Shown piece by piece: positions 20,180 to 32,986 of a DNA stretch of 64,000 nucleotides; within the stretch, counting starts at the first letter, position 1, and every line of letters begins with the position of its first letter. The stretch comes from Mycocentrospora acerina (Eukaryota > Ascomycota > Dothideomycetes > Pleosporales). The stretch spans positions 468,265 to 532,264 of the forward strand of contig JAKUHH010000303.1 in assembly GCA_022701365.1 (NCBI GenBank), written 5' to 3'. Under the pieces are notes generated by a model. It had not been told where the DNA came from. It did no database searches and worked only from the letters and a program-made list of their open reading frames with translations. A program made the position numbers and the translations under genes.

Positions 20180-23100
20180 GTGAAAGTGCCTGATCAATGA
20201 TGTTGCCGCTTCTGAAACTCAAGGTACCTCTTCGTTCCTTGATCTTGCTCTGTTCCCACATTGTCGGTTCCAATACTAGTGTATCATCGCATATTGAAGT
20301 ACGACGTCTCATTCCGGTGCCTGTAGTCCATTTCGTTTCGGTTCCTCGACAAAAGCACAATGCAAACAAAAAAATCCCATTTCTTAGGTCAGGCAGTCCT
20401 TCTCTTGTGTTATTTTTCTTCGGCTTTGCGCTCTTTCATGATGACTACTCTGAAATCTTTGATGTCGCGGACGATGCGACGTTTCCAAGAAGTACTTCAT
20501 CGGGTTTTGTAGTTTTTCGGATTTAATTGGCGTTTTGGGGTTTCGCATACGTTTGTGAGAGAGCTACGATGTGGAGTATTTCAATTTTTCGAGCTCGTTC
20601 CGTGTGTGTGTGTGAAAGGCCGGAAAATCGGCGAGTGGTCCGCCGTACAGAACTGTATGATGCAGTTCAACAATTGTTGTCCTCATATACAATCGTAAGT
20701 GCCATGGATGAAAGTGTGATGAGGGAGGCGCTGAATTAATTGATAGGCCGAACTCTGGTGAAAAGAGATTGAATCAATAGACTGCATATAGAAGGCCACC
20801 TACTGCCTCGAGCGCGCACGGTAGGTCGCCCGTCTTATTCATTCCCGGTCATTGCGACAAGATAACCGAGAGTTTATTACTTACATTCACTAACAGGCAC
20901 CATAGGCCGTGGACCGCGCGGCTATGGCGAAGGCGACTAGTTTATAGTCTGCGATGGGTACTCGTGATCACATCCCGATTACGACCCAAGGAAACATTGG
21001 TGCTAAGACAGAAATACTGTGTCGTGAAAATGAGGCGATGCGGTCAGCCACTTAAGTATTTTGGAAAGTGAACAATGTCGATCTTTGTTGATCGGCTTGA
21101 ACAGGGCGGCCAACGATCTTAGGTACGAGAAGTTCGGCGATTATTTCTTTTGTTGCCAACGACCACTATATTCTCAAGTAGCCATATCGAACAATTTTCC
21201 GTTCCGTTATCCCAGTTTCAGTGTTGGACTGATTGGTGCTGAACACCTGTTGATGAGGAGAACGTACCAGGCAGCGGCGTTACACCTGACCTTATAGGAA
21301 TTCTTTCTATGCTCCACACGACTCGCCCATTATCCGTGTGGCGTTCTTTCTCTTCGCTTCCATGACTTGTCGATTCGCCTTTGGGTAGCCTTAGATGCAG
21401 CTGAGCCATGGACAAACGACTCGTCCGATTCGCAGACAATGAACGGACAGATCCGAGGCGCAAAGCTAATCAGCTAGCATGTCCTACAGGCTCATAGTAC
21501 CACCACGATTCATTCCAAGAGGAGCATAATAGCTTCACCTTCTTCAGCTGTTAGCCACTTACTCCCTGTGCCTCGTGGCATCTGCATCGAACCTGAGACA
21601 ATGTGAGGCTCAGCCGCCCGCGTTCCAAGGGTTGAATTTGTCCCATCTGACAAATCGCAATCCGCCTCCGAGGAAATGAAGCACCCAAAGTGACAACTGC
21701 CATCGTGGTAGGGATGGCGGCTCTCTTTGCATCCCCTCTCTGCATCATATTCTCTCTCTGCCATTTACAGCGGCTGGTTTCTTTCATGGACGTCTTCCCG
21801 ATGACTCAGTACCATTTAGGCTCCAGGGCTATCCTCTTCTTGGGTACACAAACAAGTTGACTCAGAGATTGCCTGTTTATGTACGTACGTGTCTGACTCC
21901 TGTTTACCGAAGCACGCGCTCTTTTCTCGCTTCTCTTGCCCCCGAGTTTGCCTCTCTTTTCTTGATGATGGTGTCAAGAGAAGTCGAATGATTCGTAAGT
22001 ACTCAGCGCCTTCAAATGCCATCCATTCTCATAGTATAGCGAATCATATCTATGAGAGCAGATCAGGGGTCGAGCTGTAGTTGAGGGAGGTGGGACGAAG
22101 AGTCATAGATATAGCTATGATAGGCATACCGCTGATGAAAAGCTAAAAACTAGTCAGTCAAGGCATGTAGACCGGCTCACTATTACGATCTAGGAAAGAT
22201 GAGTAGGTGGTGGGACATCGTACGCCAATAAATAACGTTACATGTTTCTGCATACTTGGACGTGTGACAAATGTTGTGTCATTCTGATTCAAATTATGCT
22301 CCAGGGGCAAACCCATCCGATCAATCAACCTCCTGAAAAGGCTTTGCTCTGTTTGCCACCAGAAAGTTCAGCAGGAAACTGCTAGAAAATTTACCTACAA
22401 ACCGTTTTTAGTTAGCCAATCACTGTTCTCCATTGCTATATTCGCAGTGCAGTGTGGCGATGCTTTGCCACAAATTGCCACATCTATCGGTTGGCCAGTC
22501 CGTCACCAGTCGAGAAGCTTCGCAATCACTGAAATGCTTTTGAAATCATGTCATGATGCTGATATGTTCCACGTTAGTAAAAAAAATGAACCTCCTTCAG
22601 GTTGCAGTGTTGGATATATTGATGCCCTATAACAAAAGCTAATGCATGATACGTAGTACAATCCCTGCCATTCGACCAGGTAGCCGTGATTTGCCAAACG
22701 CACAAAACACCGTTGTGCAAGAGATGTCATCATATCAAATCCTTTTTTACCCTTAAACTTCCCATCAAGTCGTCCTGCAGAATTTGTTTTTTGCTTTTTC
22801 CACCATATGCTCACCATGTTTGCCGCGAGTACACCTATGCGTTGTTCACCATGCTTCGTGTTCCTTAACGCAGGTTCACGAAAACAGCCATCACCGTCAT
22901 CCACTACATACGCATCTATTCCCAAGTTGGTGTATTAAATGTTCGCATCTCCACTTACAATATAGAAGGTCTACATCAAACATGGCATTAAACTTACCCA
23001 GCCTATAAGACGCATTGTGAAACAACACCCGCAGCCCCAAGCGAATCCCCTTCCCATAGTCCACCCCCCCAACACGTACAGCCAACTACACCAAACAATG

Positions 23101-24172
23101 CTCCGCCATTCTCCCCTTGCACAATAAAAAAAAGCGCCATCCCCATCTCAATGACTCTCGCTCTTCTCAATAAACACACACCCTCTAACTTATCTAAGAA
23201 GCTAAACCCTCAACGTGCATACATACTCACACCGCTCATACAAAAAGTTCCCGCCCACCGAAACCTACACATTAATAATACCCCCGAAACCACCAATCCA
23301 CAGCCACATCGGCACACTCATTTTTTTTTGGTTGGCATTTCTCTCAAAAACACCCTATCCAATAATCCATCTTATCGTCGTGCAACTCAGCTCAGCACCT
23401 ACCCGTCTCAACAACACATTTCCAAGATGCACGATTCATACCTCAAAATCAATCCCCCCTTAAAACTGCTAGGATGTAAACGTAACCCCCTCACTCATCC
23501 TCATGCCATCTCATCCCCAACAGAGAGAAATCCTTCTCGCTCAGAAAATGTGACTAAAATACCATCTCAATTCATGCACAGCATGGAAATTTTTGACAAC
23601 TAAAAAAATCCATTTCCCAGTGCATGTATCGTTTTCGCATGCCTCGGGTGGAAAGAGAAAAAAAGATAGTCTTAGCTAGTTCCGTGTTGAGCTGGCAAAT
23701 GTGTGTGCGCCACGAAAATATGCAATTGGGGAGAGTCTGCATGTCGTTCTCGTCGACGTGTCGGAGGAGATGTGGGCACAGGGAGGCACAGCATTACCGA
23801 CTGCAGTGTCGGAGAGGTATGGTGAGGAAGAAAAAAAGATACAAGTGTGGACGTTTGGGAGGTGGAAGAGTATGCTTCACGATCTTTGCAATGTTGTGCA
23901 GTGTCTTGTTTAGCTTCGAAAGTTGTGATGGAACATGAAGACTGCACGTTGAGATAAGGTTCTTGGTAATACTTTATTTTGATTAAGTGAGCAGGTCCCG
24001 GAGAGCCTTAAATTGATGCCTGATATTGGAGCCTGATCAATGTTGTACAACGTAAGCGATACTTCAGGCTGCACGACAGACAGCGCACCCGGTTTGTGTT
24101 TGATACCTGACGATAATCTCATGACAGCGTCACGGTCTCTTCTATGTAGAATTTAGGCAAACCCTCAATAGT
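20180..24172. other. 4.0-kb gene-free stretch before the HEI10-like gene
   Basis: No supported gene. Open frames are short (under about 150 residues), overlap on both strands and show no domains. 23040-23600 is C/A-rich and its plus-strand frames are low-complexity. A fourth zinc-finger copy would be expected near 23.8 kb if the 5.1-kb spacing continued; no finger motif is visible there. Confidence 0.5.
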
Positions 24173-25438
24173 TCAACGTCCCAGCAGCCCGTTGTTAGCC
24201 AGAGTGCCACTCTTCCTGGACGCCTTAGCCCCAATAACAAAGTTGCTCGTGTTCCTCGACACACCGCCTCCAAGCGGTTGTCTGGTCACGGGTGAAGCTT
24301 GGTATGGTGGTCCGATGTCTGGATGTCGAAAATTGTTTCGACGAGCTACGCCAAGCGTGGGAAGACGATTTTGTTGAGAATGAATCTGTGACGGCGTGCC
24401 AACTGGAGCAGATCCTGCAAAGACTCAGTATGTCTGTGGAAACGCATGACTCTTGCTTGTAGATGTGCACAAGAGCTAAGGAACAAACTCACGGCTGGTA
24501 TAGTCTTTGCGGCCCAGCCCACGGCCCTGCAAATGTGGCGCGTATGCAGGACCAAACCCAATATCGCTTCGCTGCAGATTGCTATTGCCAGAACTTCCAC
24601 TCTCGACTCGATGATGCTGCCGTTTACTTTGCTGATGGCCTGCGCCCATTTGGTTAAAGTTTGTAGTGCCGATTCGTACGCCAGGGATTTGATTGCTGAA
24701 GCGATCGCCGCGACCAGTCTGCAGAGCCATTTCTACCTCGTCGCCTGCGGCGTCAGCAACATGAGATGCCATGACTTGCGCCTTCAATGATTGGTACATA
24801 TCATGAGACTGCTTGTGTGCTCGTGATTTTTCACCCAGCTTGACACTGAGCTCATGATTGTTTTTCGATAGTACGGCATGTTCAACCTGCATAGCTGCTC
24901 AAAGGGTGAGTCTTGTGCAGTGAAGTTTGAGTAGAGATGAATCGTACTTTGCAACTTATCTTGGAGCAACTTTATCTGCGAGTTTGCGTCGTGTATAAGT
25001 TGGTCCATCTGCTGGCTCAGTGTGTTATACTTTTCAGATAGCCCTTTGGCCAAATGCTCCTGATAGATAATTTCCTGCGATGTCTGGTAGCTGTAAAATG
25101 CCAACCCTCTGCTTGCACACTCCATAATAATGGTGGGACTCAATCCGCTCAGTACGCTCGTCTTGTAGTCCTCAGATGGCGCGAGGTCGGTAATGACTAC
25201 ATCGTCATTGTTTGGAAGCGACGCATTGCACGCTGGACATGTTCTGTGCGCATTTGAAGACCTTGAAAGACCAGTAACGTCGGCACAGTTAGGACAGAAG
25301 ACATGGCTTGGTAGAATCAGCAACTGCAGTATGTAGGAGCGGCTTGTGATGAGAGCCAGACCTACAAGTGGTGACAACAGCCCTCTCGTGGAGCTGTGCC
25401 CGACACTTGAGATCGTTGCACCGCAGCACAAACTCCAT
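24173..25438 (-). CDS. HEI10/CCNB1IP1-type RING protein
   Basis: Four exons on the minus strand (25438-25362, 25306-24948, 24894-24493, 24414-24173) give 359 residues. Introns are 55, 53 and 78 nt. The first junction completes the RING signature (TTC|SHVFCPNCA). RING ligands are visible at Cys7, Cys12, Cys25, His27, Cys30, Cys33, Cys49 and Cys52. The conserved block EDYKTSVLSGLSPTIIMEC follows, then a coiled coil at about 100-175 (EKYNTLSQQMDQL, LQDKL) and a polar tail with GTPSQ and NRLPTLG motifs. HEI10/CCNB1IP1 relatives are SUMO/ubiquitin E3-type proteins of the synaptonemal region that promote meiotic crossovers; fungal homologs share this layout. The first intron has a slightly unusual donor (GTCTGG). 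Start at MEFVLRCN. The family call is good; the meiotic role is inferred. Confidence 0.85.
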
Positions 25439-25690
25439 GCCACAATTATGAGTGAAGGTGAAGAGAAGACAAGTGCTAGGAGTTGGTGATGGAGGCAGGT
25501 ACAATGAGTCCTGCGCTAAACACGTGAACACGCGAGTCTCTTGTCGAGGCAGGAGCAGTACGCGCTACTTGGCAATAGAGCGTGTATTGGTTCCCTGGTA
25601 TCATAATAACTCGTCGCGTGGTCTAAGCAGAATAGAAAATTTCAAGGGGCAATTGAAATTCTTCACTTCCATCCTAAGAGGTGGCCGGCA

Positions 25691-27146
25691 CTACCGGTCA
25701 TCCTTGTCAGGCTTTCGTCTCTGTCTGGTGCTCTTCTTCCCAGGCAAGGCAGTCTCGTCTTCCTCTTCATCTCGTCCCTTGACAAGATCCTGATCAAGAC
25801 CCCATTCCTCGTTGTCATACCAGTCCTCGCCATCACTCATCTCACCAACATGTGCTTCGGCCTTGGCCCACTTGAAGACGTCCTGCCTCATACGATCGGC
25901 TTGCAGCATTCCTTGGTACAGATCCGATGTGATTCTCGCCACTTCTTCCTGTTTCTGTACATAGGCCATGAGCGCGATGCGAGCGTCCTCGGCTTCGTTT
26001 GCTGGAAGGCCGAAATCGCAGTCTGGAAGCGAATCGATTGAAAATGTGAAGAGCGGGTGCACCAAGTTCACGTCGCTCGAGGGTGATCCAGGAGGCGATG
26101 GGGTCGAGGTTGCATGTGCTCTGGCGCGTGTTGTCATGCGGTGTGCGGTTCGCGATGTGGCATCTGACGCGTCATCCCCCGCAGGAGAGTCTGCGTTCCC
26201 ATGCGCTTGATCGGTGTCTGCATCGTAAGACGTTCCGTTTGTGACGGGCCCTGTGCCGTTGGTGCCATTATCCCGCGGACCTCCATTGGCGTGCCCTGCG
26301 TCTTCCATTTCCACGTCTGGAGCGCTGCCATTTGCGTTGTGAGTTCCGTTCTGCGAAGCTTGCTGGGATTCCGAGTCTGTTGCTCGCCCGTTTGTGCCAT
26401 TGGACAGCGGATCGTGAAACGGCGCATTGCTCATGGCTGCTAGGGCAGCGGGCGCAAACGTAGAGTCGCCCTGCAGCTTTGTGAGCAGGCCTTTTGCGCG
26501 TGCTATCGTGACCTGCTCTTTCCTCGAGAGCGCGCCCGCCTCGTGGACCAGGTTAGTCAGGTGCTTGGACGTGTAAATGACACCCATGGACGGGTGGGAC
26601 GCCAAGTCGGCGGCTGAAGTCAACGGCGCAAGTAGGTCTGCAGGCCTGCGTCAGTCTGTTTCTCTGCACAAGCGTGTGTGTAGGGGTTCGTACGCTCCAG
26701 ATGTATGTCTCCGTATGGGTTCTCCTCGACGGCCTCGAGATCGTCTTCGTCCTCGTACTCGTCCTCGTGCTCGACAATGTCGCCGTCGGGATCGAATCGC
26801 GGGGGGTTGCGCTGCAGGATGGATCTCCGGTAGCCGGCATGCTCGACGCGCTGTGGACGGTCAGTCTCTGGGCGCAGCATGCAATACGTGCGCGGCGCAA
26901 GAGGCGAGGACGCACCTTCTTGTAGGGACGAGGGTCGGACAGAAAGTCTGCGTCGCTGGCGCGCGCATAGCGGGCCTTGCGCTTCAGGTCTTGCCTAAAG
27001 GGCGAGTCTGTGTCCTCGGCGTCCGCTATGGGGGGTCAGCGCATGGCAATGCTGGGGGCGGGCTCGCGCTCACAGTCGTCTCTGCGCAGGAGCTTCCGCT
27101 TCATGCCAAAGATGGTGTCGATGATCTGCTGCTGCTGGCCGGCCAT
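25691..27146 (-). CDS. RXT2: Rxt2-like subunit of the Rpd3L histone deacetylase complex
   Basis: Four exons on the minus strand (27146-27074, 27025-26916, 26850-26694, 26637-25691; introns 48, 65 and 56 nt) give 428 residues. The N-terminal Rxt2 domain shows MAGQQQQIIDTIFGMKRKLL, then PFRQDLKRKARYAR, then RVEHAGYRRSILQRNPP(RF)DPDGDIVE. It closes with ENPYGDIHLEHLLAPL, characteristic of fungal Rxt2 proteins. The middle is low-complexity (Asn, Gly, Thr, Asp). The C-terminal third has an acidic stretch (DGEDWYDNEEWGLDQD) and ends in a basic KSTRQRRKPDKDD tail. Rxt2 is a scaffold subunit of the large Rpd3 deacetylase complex in the nucleus, involved in transcriptional repression. The gene is divergent from TRAPPC11 and lies 252 bp upstream of the HEI10-like gene on the same strand. 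Intron ends and branch points (GACTGAC) are clear. Confidence 0.85.
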
Positions 27147-27692
27147 GGCGACGACGACGTGCTGGACAGCCCAGCAGAAAGTTGGGCGGGTGCGTGGGCG
27201 GGAGCGAGTCGGGGTGCCGAGTCTCGGTGCGAGGACGCGAGCGGGAGGCGGGCTAGGAACGGGCGAGCTGTGCGTACAGGAGGCAGGAGGGAAGAGGGAA
27301 GAATGCGGGGTGCGGGCAAGCTGTTCGCGTTTGTACGTGTGTGGGAGCTGGGGACTGGGGAGCAGCAGCGAGGCGTGCAAATGGCCGGCCTGCTGCTAGC
27401 GCGCGTCGGCGTAGTGAATTGGCACTCCGACGGGATGACGCCCTGCCAGCGCCTGGGACCTGGCCTGGACCTGGACTGGGGCTTGGACGCTCTACGCATG
27501 CGCCCGCAACATCCTCTGTGGACGCTGCCGCAAACACTGGGCGTGCTTCTGCAGTCTGTAGCCTCCGCCTCGTGTGCGTGTGTCGAGCCCGTTGGAAAAG
27601 CAACACCACCCACCAGAGACCCTGGAATCCACACCACCCCCGCCGCCTCCGCACCCGCCTGCTGCATGGAAAGGTAGCTGGCGCGCACTGCA
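27147..27692. promoter_or_regulatory. Shared promoter region of RXT2 and TRAPPC11
   Basis: A 546-bp GC-rich interval separates the divergent starts at 27146 (minus) and 27693 (plus). Long open frames cross it on both strands, but they are Arg/Pro/Ala/Gly-rich by-products of composition. No TATA box was seen. Co-regulation of the two genes is possible but not shown. Confidence 0.5.
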
Positions 27693-30600
27693 ATGGAGGC
27701 GTACCCCGTCGACTATGTCCAGCACTCGTTGCCCTTCATAGTGCTCTCCGGGCTGGGCAGCAGCAAGGAGCGCGACCCTCCCCCGCCCGTCCACAACGTC
27801 ATCCCCGGTCAGGCTGCCACCATTGTCAGCTGCGAGATCCCCCCCGTGACAGGCGAGCGCGCAAACCAGCTGCTGCACGAGTTCCAGGCCACCGACGGCA
27901 CCGCTGCCCCCTGGAGCCCGCGGGCATCTGGCCGCCGGGACGCTGCACACAGCTTCAGGATACGCGCCGTAGGGAGGGTAGGTCAGGCGCCTGCCGAGTG
28001 CACAGGGCCAAGACGCATGGCTGACGCTTGCTAGGACTTCAAGCTGCCTCCCAAGAAGGCTGACGTGCCCACGGCCTCAGCAACGACCCCTCCTGGCAGC
28101 CCCGCCGTTGTAGCGGCGACGTCGTGGGTCCTCCACTCGCCCATATCCCCCCTGTCGCCGGCGTCTCCCATCTTCCCAGACGGCGTCATTGCGTCGTCGT
28201 GGGTCGCCAAACACCAGCACTACGTACCAGCAGTGTACATATCCTTCTTCGACTTCACCACGGACCCCATCACAAACAGCCTGCATGACAACCAGCTCAA
28301 GACGGAGATCAGCAAGATCAAAGGCCAGCTGCAAAAGTCAGACTACCATACCCGCTATGCAGTCGTCCTACTTAGCAACAAGACCATACTCGAGGCTCCC
28401 GACATCGAGGAGCGTCTGACGACCATTCGGCGCGCTACTGGCCTCGACCCCAAAAACTCATTGTTCTTCCTTCCACCAAACACATCTCAAGTCGAACTAC
28501 GGGCGTTTGTTACTAGCGTGCTCTCCATCTTGCAGCCCATCTGTGTCGAATACTACAGAGATCTCACTAAGCATGCTAGGCGGAAGAAAGGAAGGGGCAC
28601 CGTCCCGCCACCTACGGCTCCGCCAACGTGGGGAACTTCTCAAACACTCTCTTACCCAGGCTGGGGCGTACGCTATGACTTCAAGCTTGGTGTTTTTGCC
28701 GAGTTTCGACAGGAGATGGATGCAGCTCAGAGGCATTATGACATTGCACTCAATGCATTGTTTGGCGCCGAGGGTCTGTTTGAAACGACAGCAAGCTGGT
28801 CTCCCAGGTGGGATGAGATACGTCTGCTAGCTGACACGATTGCCATGCGTCATATCAGGTGTCAATTGTGGAATTCTTCCCCGACTGCAGCAGTCCAAAC
28901 TTGGCTAAGATACAAATCCAAGATGAGAGACGTCTTGGATCGTCGAGGCAAAGGCTCATCCAACTATGGTTGGCAGGCGTGGGAGTCTCGCTGGTCAGAG
29001 CTAATGGCTCAGTTCGTTCAGCGGACTGAACTACCAGCTTTCAAGATAACGCCAGCATTGAAAGAGGGAGAGCCCGCAGTTGATGGCGTGAATGTGTTGT
29101 ATTGTCCGCCAGAAAAACAATTTCTCCTTGGCGAAAAGCTGCCGCCGTGGGAGCTTCTCCACCACCCAGGCTACTGGCACAAGCTAGCAGCTGACCACGC
29201 CAAAAGGCGGTATATTCTTGCAAGGGAGATGCCCGAGGAGGATAGAACACCCCCAGGCTTGTCGCCTGCTACAAAAGTGTCCAATCGAAATCAGACCTAC
29301 GACCAGTACCTTGTTCCCCAGCCCCACGAAGAGCTACCTCTTCCAGGAACAAACGGAGGCTTTGAGCATTGGAGCGACATCTCAGAGAAACTCAATGCTG
29401 CAATTTCTCAATTCAAGGCGAGAGGGCAGTATCGAAAAGTGGACCAATTACAACTGGAGGTGGCTCGGACGCTGCTGCATGTCAAACGGTTCGAAGAAGC
29501 CTTCAAGGTCTTGCGCCCACTCTGGGAAACAATGTCTTGGAGGAGAGAGGGATGGTGGAATCTTGCTTCGGAAGTGTTATGGACTCTCCACGAGTGCGCA
29601 TTAAGAGTGCAAGACCGTGAGACTTACGTTGCGACTGAATGGGAGCTGTACAGCCAAGGTCAGTCGGTGTTCTTGACATTCATTTTGGACACAAGCTAAC
29701 AGATACAAGTCGTTCACGGTAAGACAAGATACAAACATGATCTCATGACCTGCTTAGACGCCTTCTCCCAAGATGCTCCAGATCAAAAAGTCAATGTCAG
29801 CCTTGATGTCAATAGCTACATTTCTTGCAGTGAGTACACCCCAAGCTTTAATCAAACCAAACGCTGACGAAGCAGTATCTGTGGCTTTTGCATTTTCAAC
29901 TGCCGAAGGCAATGTCGGCGAGCCAATGCAATCACAAATAGTGGTCAGCTCTAATGCTCGACAAGGCTCTACTCCCATCACTCTATCTTCCCTGGTCTTC
30001 CGATTCAAAGGAGGTTTAAGTGAAGTGCAACTGAACCACGAGACGGACAAAGCTGCTTCTGGAAGCGAACCAGCCATCTACGATTGTACTCTGAATGAGA
30101 GTACATCTTCTTCCGAGAAGCCGCGGTGGACTGGTTCTTCCGACTTGACGATTCATCCTGGGCAGACCAAGGTTTACGGAATTCCAATCATTTTCCGTGA
30201 GGCTGGAGATGTAGACGTGATTGCCTCCACTTTTGGAATCAGCACAGATCGCTTTGATCTTAGTTGCTCGAATACAGATATCCCAGAAGGTAGCAATCCG
30301 ACATGGTGGATTAGGTCTCTGTCCAGTATCAAGCCTCGAAAGTCAAAGCACAATGCTGTAACTTCAACTCATGTGCTACCCAAGCCACCAAAGATGGAAG
30401 TTCGACTACCCAATGTACGAAATCAGTATTTCACAGATGAGTCCGTCACACTTGCCATCGAGGTTATCAACGAAGAAGAAGAAGACACAGAAGCTGTACT
30501 CGAGGTTCGGCTTCTGGGTCGCTCAAAAGACATGCTTGGATATTCATGGGTAGACCGTCCCGCCTCTTCACCGATGAAGGAAGTTCCACCATCACTCGAT

Positions 30601-31620
30601 GGCTCTACGGAAGTTGATCTACCAGGCCATGTGATAGGAAAGCTCACTCAAGGCGCTCGGATAACAGAAAAGATACACTTCACCGCGCCACCTGATCCAG
30701 CAGACTATGCTCTAGAAGTAAAGGTTCTGTACCATCTCCTCAGTGACCGTGACATTCCAATTTCAAAAATCATGATTGCCGATCTGGTATTCAACGCACC
30801 GTTCGAAGCCAGCTACGACCTCAACGCTCGCGTCCATCAGGATTCATGGCCAAGTTATTTCGAACTTCAAGAAGCTGAAAGCAATAACAACCCAGAATCG
30901 TCTGATGCATTTGGAATAGCACAGAAATGGGGCTTACGAGCCAAAGTCGCATCGTTTGCTGACGAGCAGGTCATTGTAAAGGATCTTATTGTCGAAGTTC
31001 ATGGTATTCATGGGGGCGCGACATGTGAAGTGTTGAAAGAATTTGAGGTTTCAGATGTGGCAATGGAACCAGAGAATATGACGGACTGGGGGTTCAGTCT
31101 TGATATTCGTAAAAACAACCTTGAGGAACGCCGGCCAACGGCTTTGGACACAACCCTCAACATCACCTGGCAGCGTACCTCTGCCCCTGATGCGCCAAGC
31201 GTAACTTCTTCGCTTCCCATCCCGCGCATACAAATACCCTCCAGCGAACCACGCGTACTAGCCTCCGTACTACGATCAAGTGCCGTGGACACGCTTTTGC
31301 ATCTCGACTACACACTTGAAAATCCAACGATGCACTTCCTCACGTTCGAGTTGAATATGGAAGCCAGTGAAGAGTTTGGCTTCAGTGGACCCAAGCTACG
31401 AACGCTCAATCTACTGCCTATGAGCAGGCAAAGCGCACGATACAATCTACTACCGCTGGTTAGGGGGGCATGGATCACGCCAAACTTGAAGGTTTTGGAC
31501 AGATATTTTAACAAGACACTGAAGGTGCAAGCGACCGAGGGAGTGAGGATGGACAAAAAGGGGATAAGCATATGGGTGCATGGAGAGGATGGCGAGGAGG
31601 GTAAAAGTGCGCAGTCGTAA
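27693..31620 (+). CDS. TRAPPC11: TRAPP complex subunit 11 (Foie gras/Gryzun protein)
   Basis: Four exons (27693-27977, 28035-29658, 29710-29829, 29876-31620) give 1,257 residues, a usual length for the family. The protein is a subunit of the TRAPP tethering complex and acts in ER-Golgi traffic and autophagy. The N-terminus MEAYPVDYVQHSLPF is typical. The Foie gras domain follows in exon 2 (YPGWGVRYDFKLGVFAEFRQ; AAQRHYDIALNAL; EIRLLADTIAMRH). The C-terminal Gryzun-type beta-rich region occupies exon 4 (FSTAEGNVGEPMQSQ onward). Introns are 57, 51 and 46 nt. At the second intron the correct acceptor is CAAG at 29709, nine bases after the branch point GCTAAC; the earlier CAG would shift the frame. 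The short third exon (40 residues, RYKHDLMTCLDAF) is supported by frame continuity. The protein ends at TAA 31618. Confidence 0.93.
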
Positions 31621-31964
31621 GTTGGATGCTCGGCGGGCACCGTGAGCATCTCGACACGTCTCTTGAATATTATACCAGTCTCACCGTCGTCTCGATCTTT
31701 ATGTTTTTGGCGTGATGACAAACTGCAGACAACTGGTGGACTTTCGTGTGGGTTCGGAAGGTTGAGCCGACCTCGGCACGCCGACGCGCCGTGTCGCCGT
31801 ATGGTCTCAACGTCATTCAAATTTGTAGACAAGATCATGAACGATTTCGGAATTGTATGCACCTTGCAATTGCAACATATCAACCTAATACATACATAAC
31901 ACCACCATGCAGAGTGTCGCTTCGCTCTGCAAAACACAGCATATAATCGTTTGACGGCGCGGCA
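31621..31964. other. Intergenic region TRAPPC11-SLC25A38
   Basis: 344 bp containing TRAPPC11 3' sequence and the leader of the carrier gene. Short frames on both strands look non-coding. No distinct promoter element was recognised. Confidence 0.5.
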
Positions 31965-32986
31965 ATGTCAGATGGCGGGAAGTCGCGCTCGTCGTCTTCT
32001 TGTAAACTCCCCCCACTCCTCCAACCCATTTCGAAGCCAAACTGACAGCCATGTGAACAGTCCATTTCTTTGCAGGCCTAAGTTCTGGCGTCCTTTCCGC
32101 AGTACTCCTTCAACCAGCCGATCTTTTAAAAACGCGAGTCCAACAGTCCCGCCAAAGCACACTCCTCTCCACCATCCGCTCCATAGCTAGCGGACCGAAC
32201 CCCGTCCGCCAGTTCTGGCGCGGCACACTCCCTAGCACACTACGCACCGGCTGCGGAAGCGCAATCTACTTCTCTGGCTTAAATGCGCTGCGACGGCGAG
32301 CCGCCAAACATGACCTAGGAGTAATCGGCGGAGCCGGAGAGCACTCGAGCTCGCTCCCTAAACTCAGCAACATGGGCAATCTGACCACCGGCGCCGTGGC
32401 ACGCACATGGGCCGGATTTCTGATGATGCCCATCACGGTGCTGAAAGTACGGTACGAAAGCAGTTTATACAACTACTCGTCAATGTTCACTGCGTCGCGG
32501 GACATTTTCCGCACCGAGGGGCTCAAGGGGTTTTTCGCGGGATTCGGTGCAACGGCGGTGCGCGACGCGCCATATGCAGGTCTCTACGTCGCATTCTACG
32601 AGTTTTCCAAGCGTAGACTCTCCGCGCTGGCAACCAAAATCGAGGATCCCAGTCGTGCTGCGTACTCGACCAAGCTCTCGTCGTCGGCATCGGCGGGAAT
32701 CAATTTCGTCTCTGGAGTGGCGGCCGCGGGCTTGGGAACTACGGTTACGAATCCATTCGATGCGATTAAGACGCGCATTCAGCTTATGCCGCATCGGTAC
32801 GGGAACATGGTGCAGGCGGCTAAGATGATGGTTGCGGAAGAGGGGGCGAGGAGTCTGTTTAATGGGCTAGGGATACGGATTGCAAGGAAGGCGATGAGCA
32901 GTGCGTTGGCGTGGACGGTGTACGAGGAGTTGATTCGGAGAGCGGAGAGGGAGTGGAAGGAAGTTGCTGTTGAGGACAAGGTGTAG
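31965..32986 (+). CDS. HEM25: Mitochondrial glycine carrier SLC25A38/Hem25
   Basis: Two exons (31965-32001 and 32061-32986; 59-nt intron with branch CTGAC) give 320 residues. The short first exon encodes MSDGGKSRSSSS and joins to FHFFAGLSSGVLSAV, the normal start of this family. Three mitochondrial-carrier repeats are visible with signatures QPADLLKTRVQQ, MPITVLKVRYES and NPFDAIKTRIQL. The variant second signature with YESSLYNYSSM is specific to SLC25A38/Hem25 proteins, which import glycine across the inner mitochondrial membrane for the first step of haem synthesis. Without exon 1 the protein would lack its first transmembrane helix start. It ends in a hydrophilic EREWKEVAVEDKV tail. The gene is convergent with the small minus-strand gene ending at 33487. 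Confidence 0.93.
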
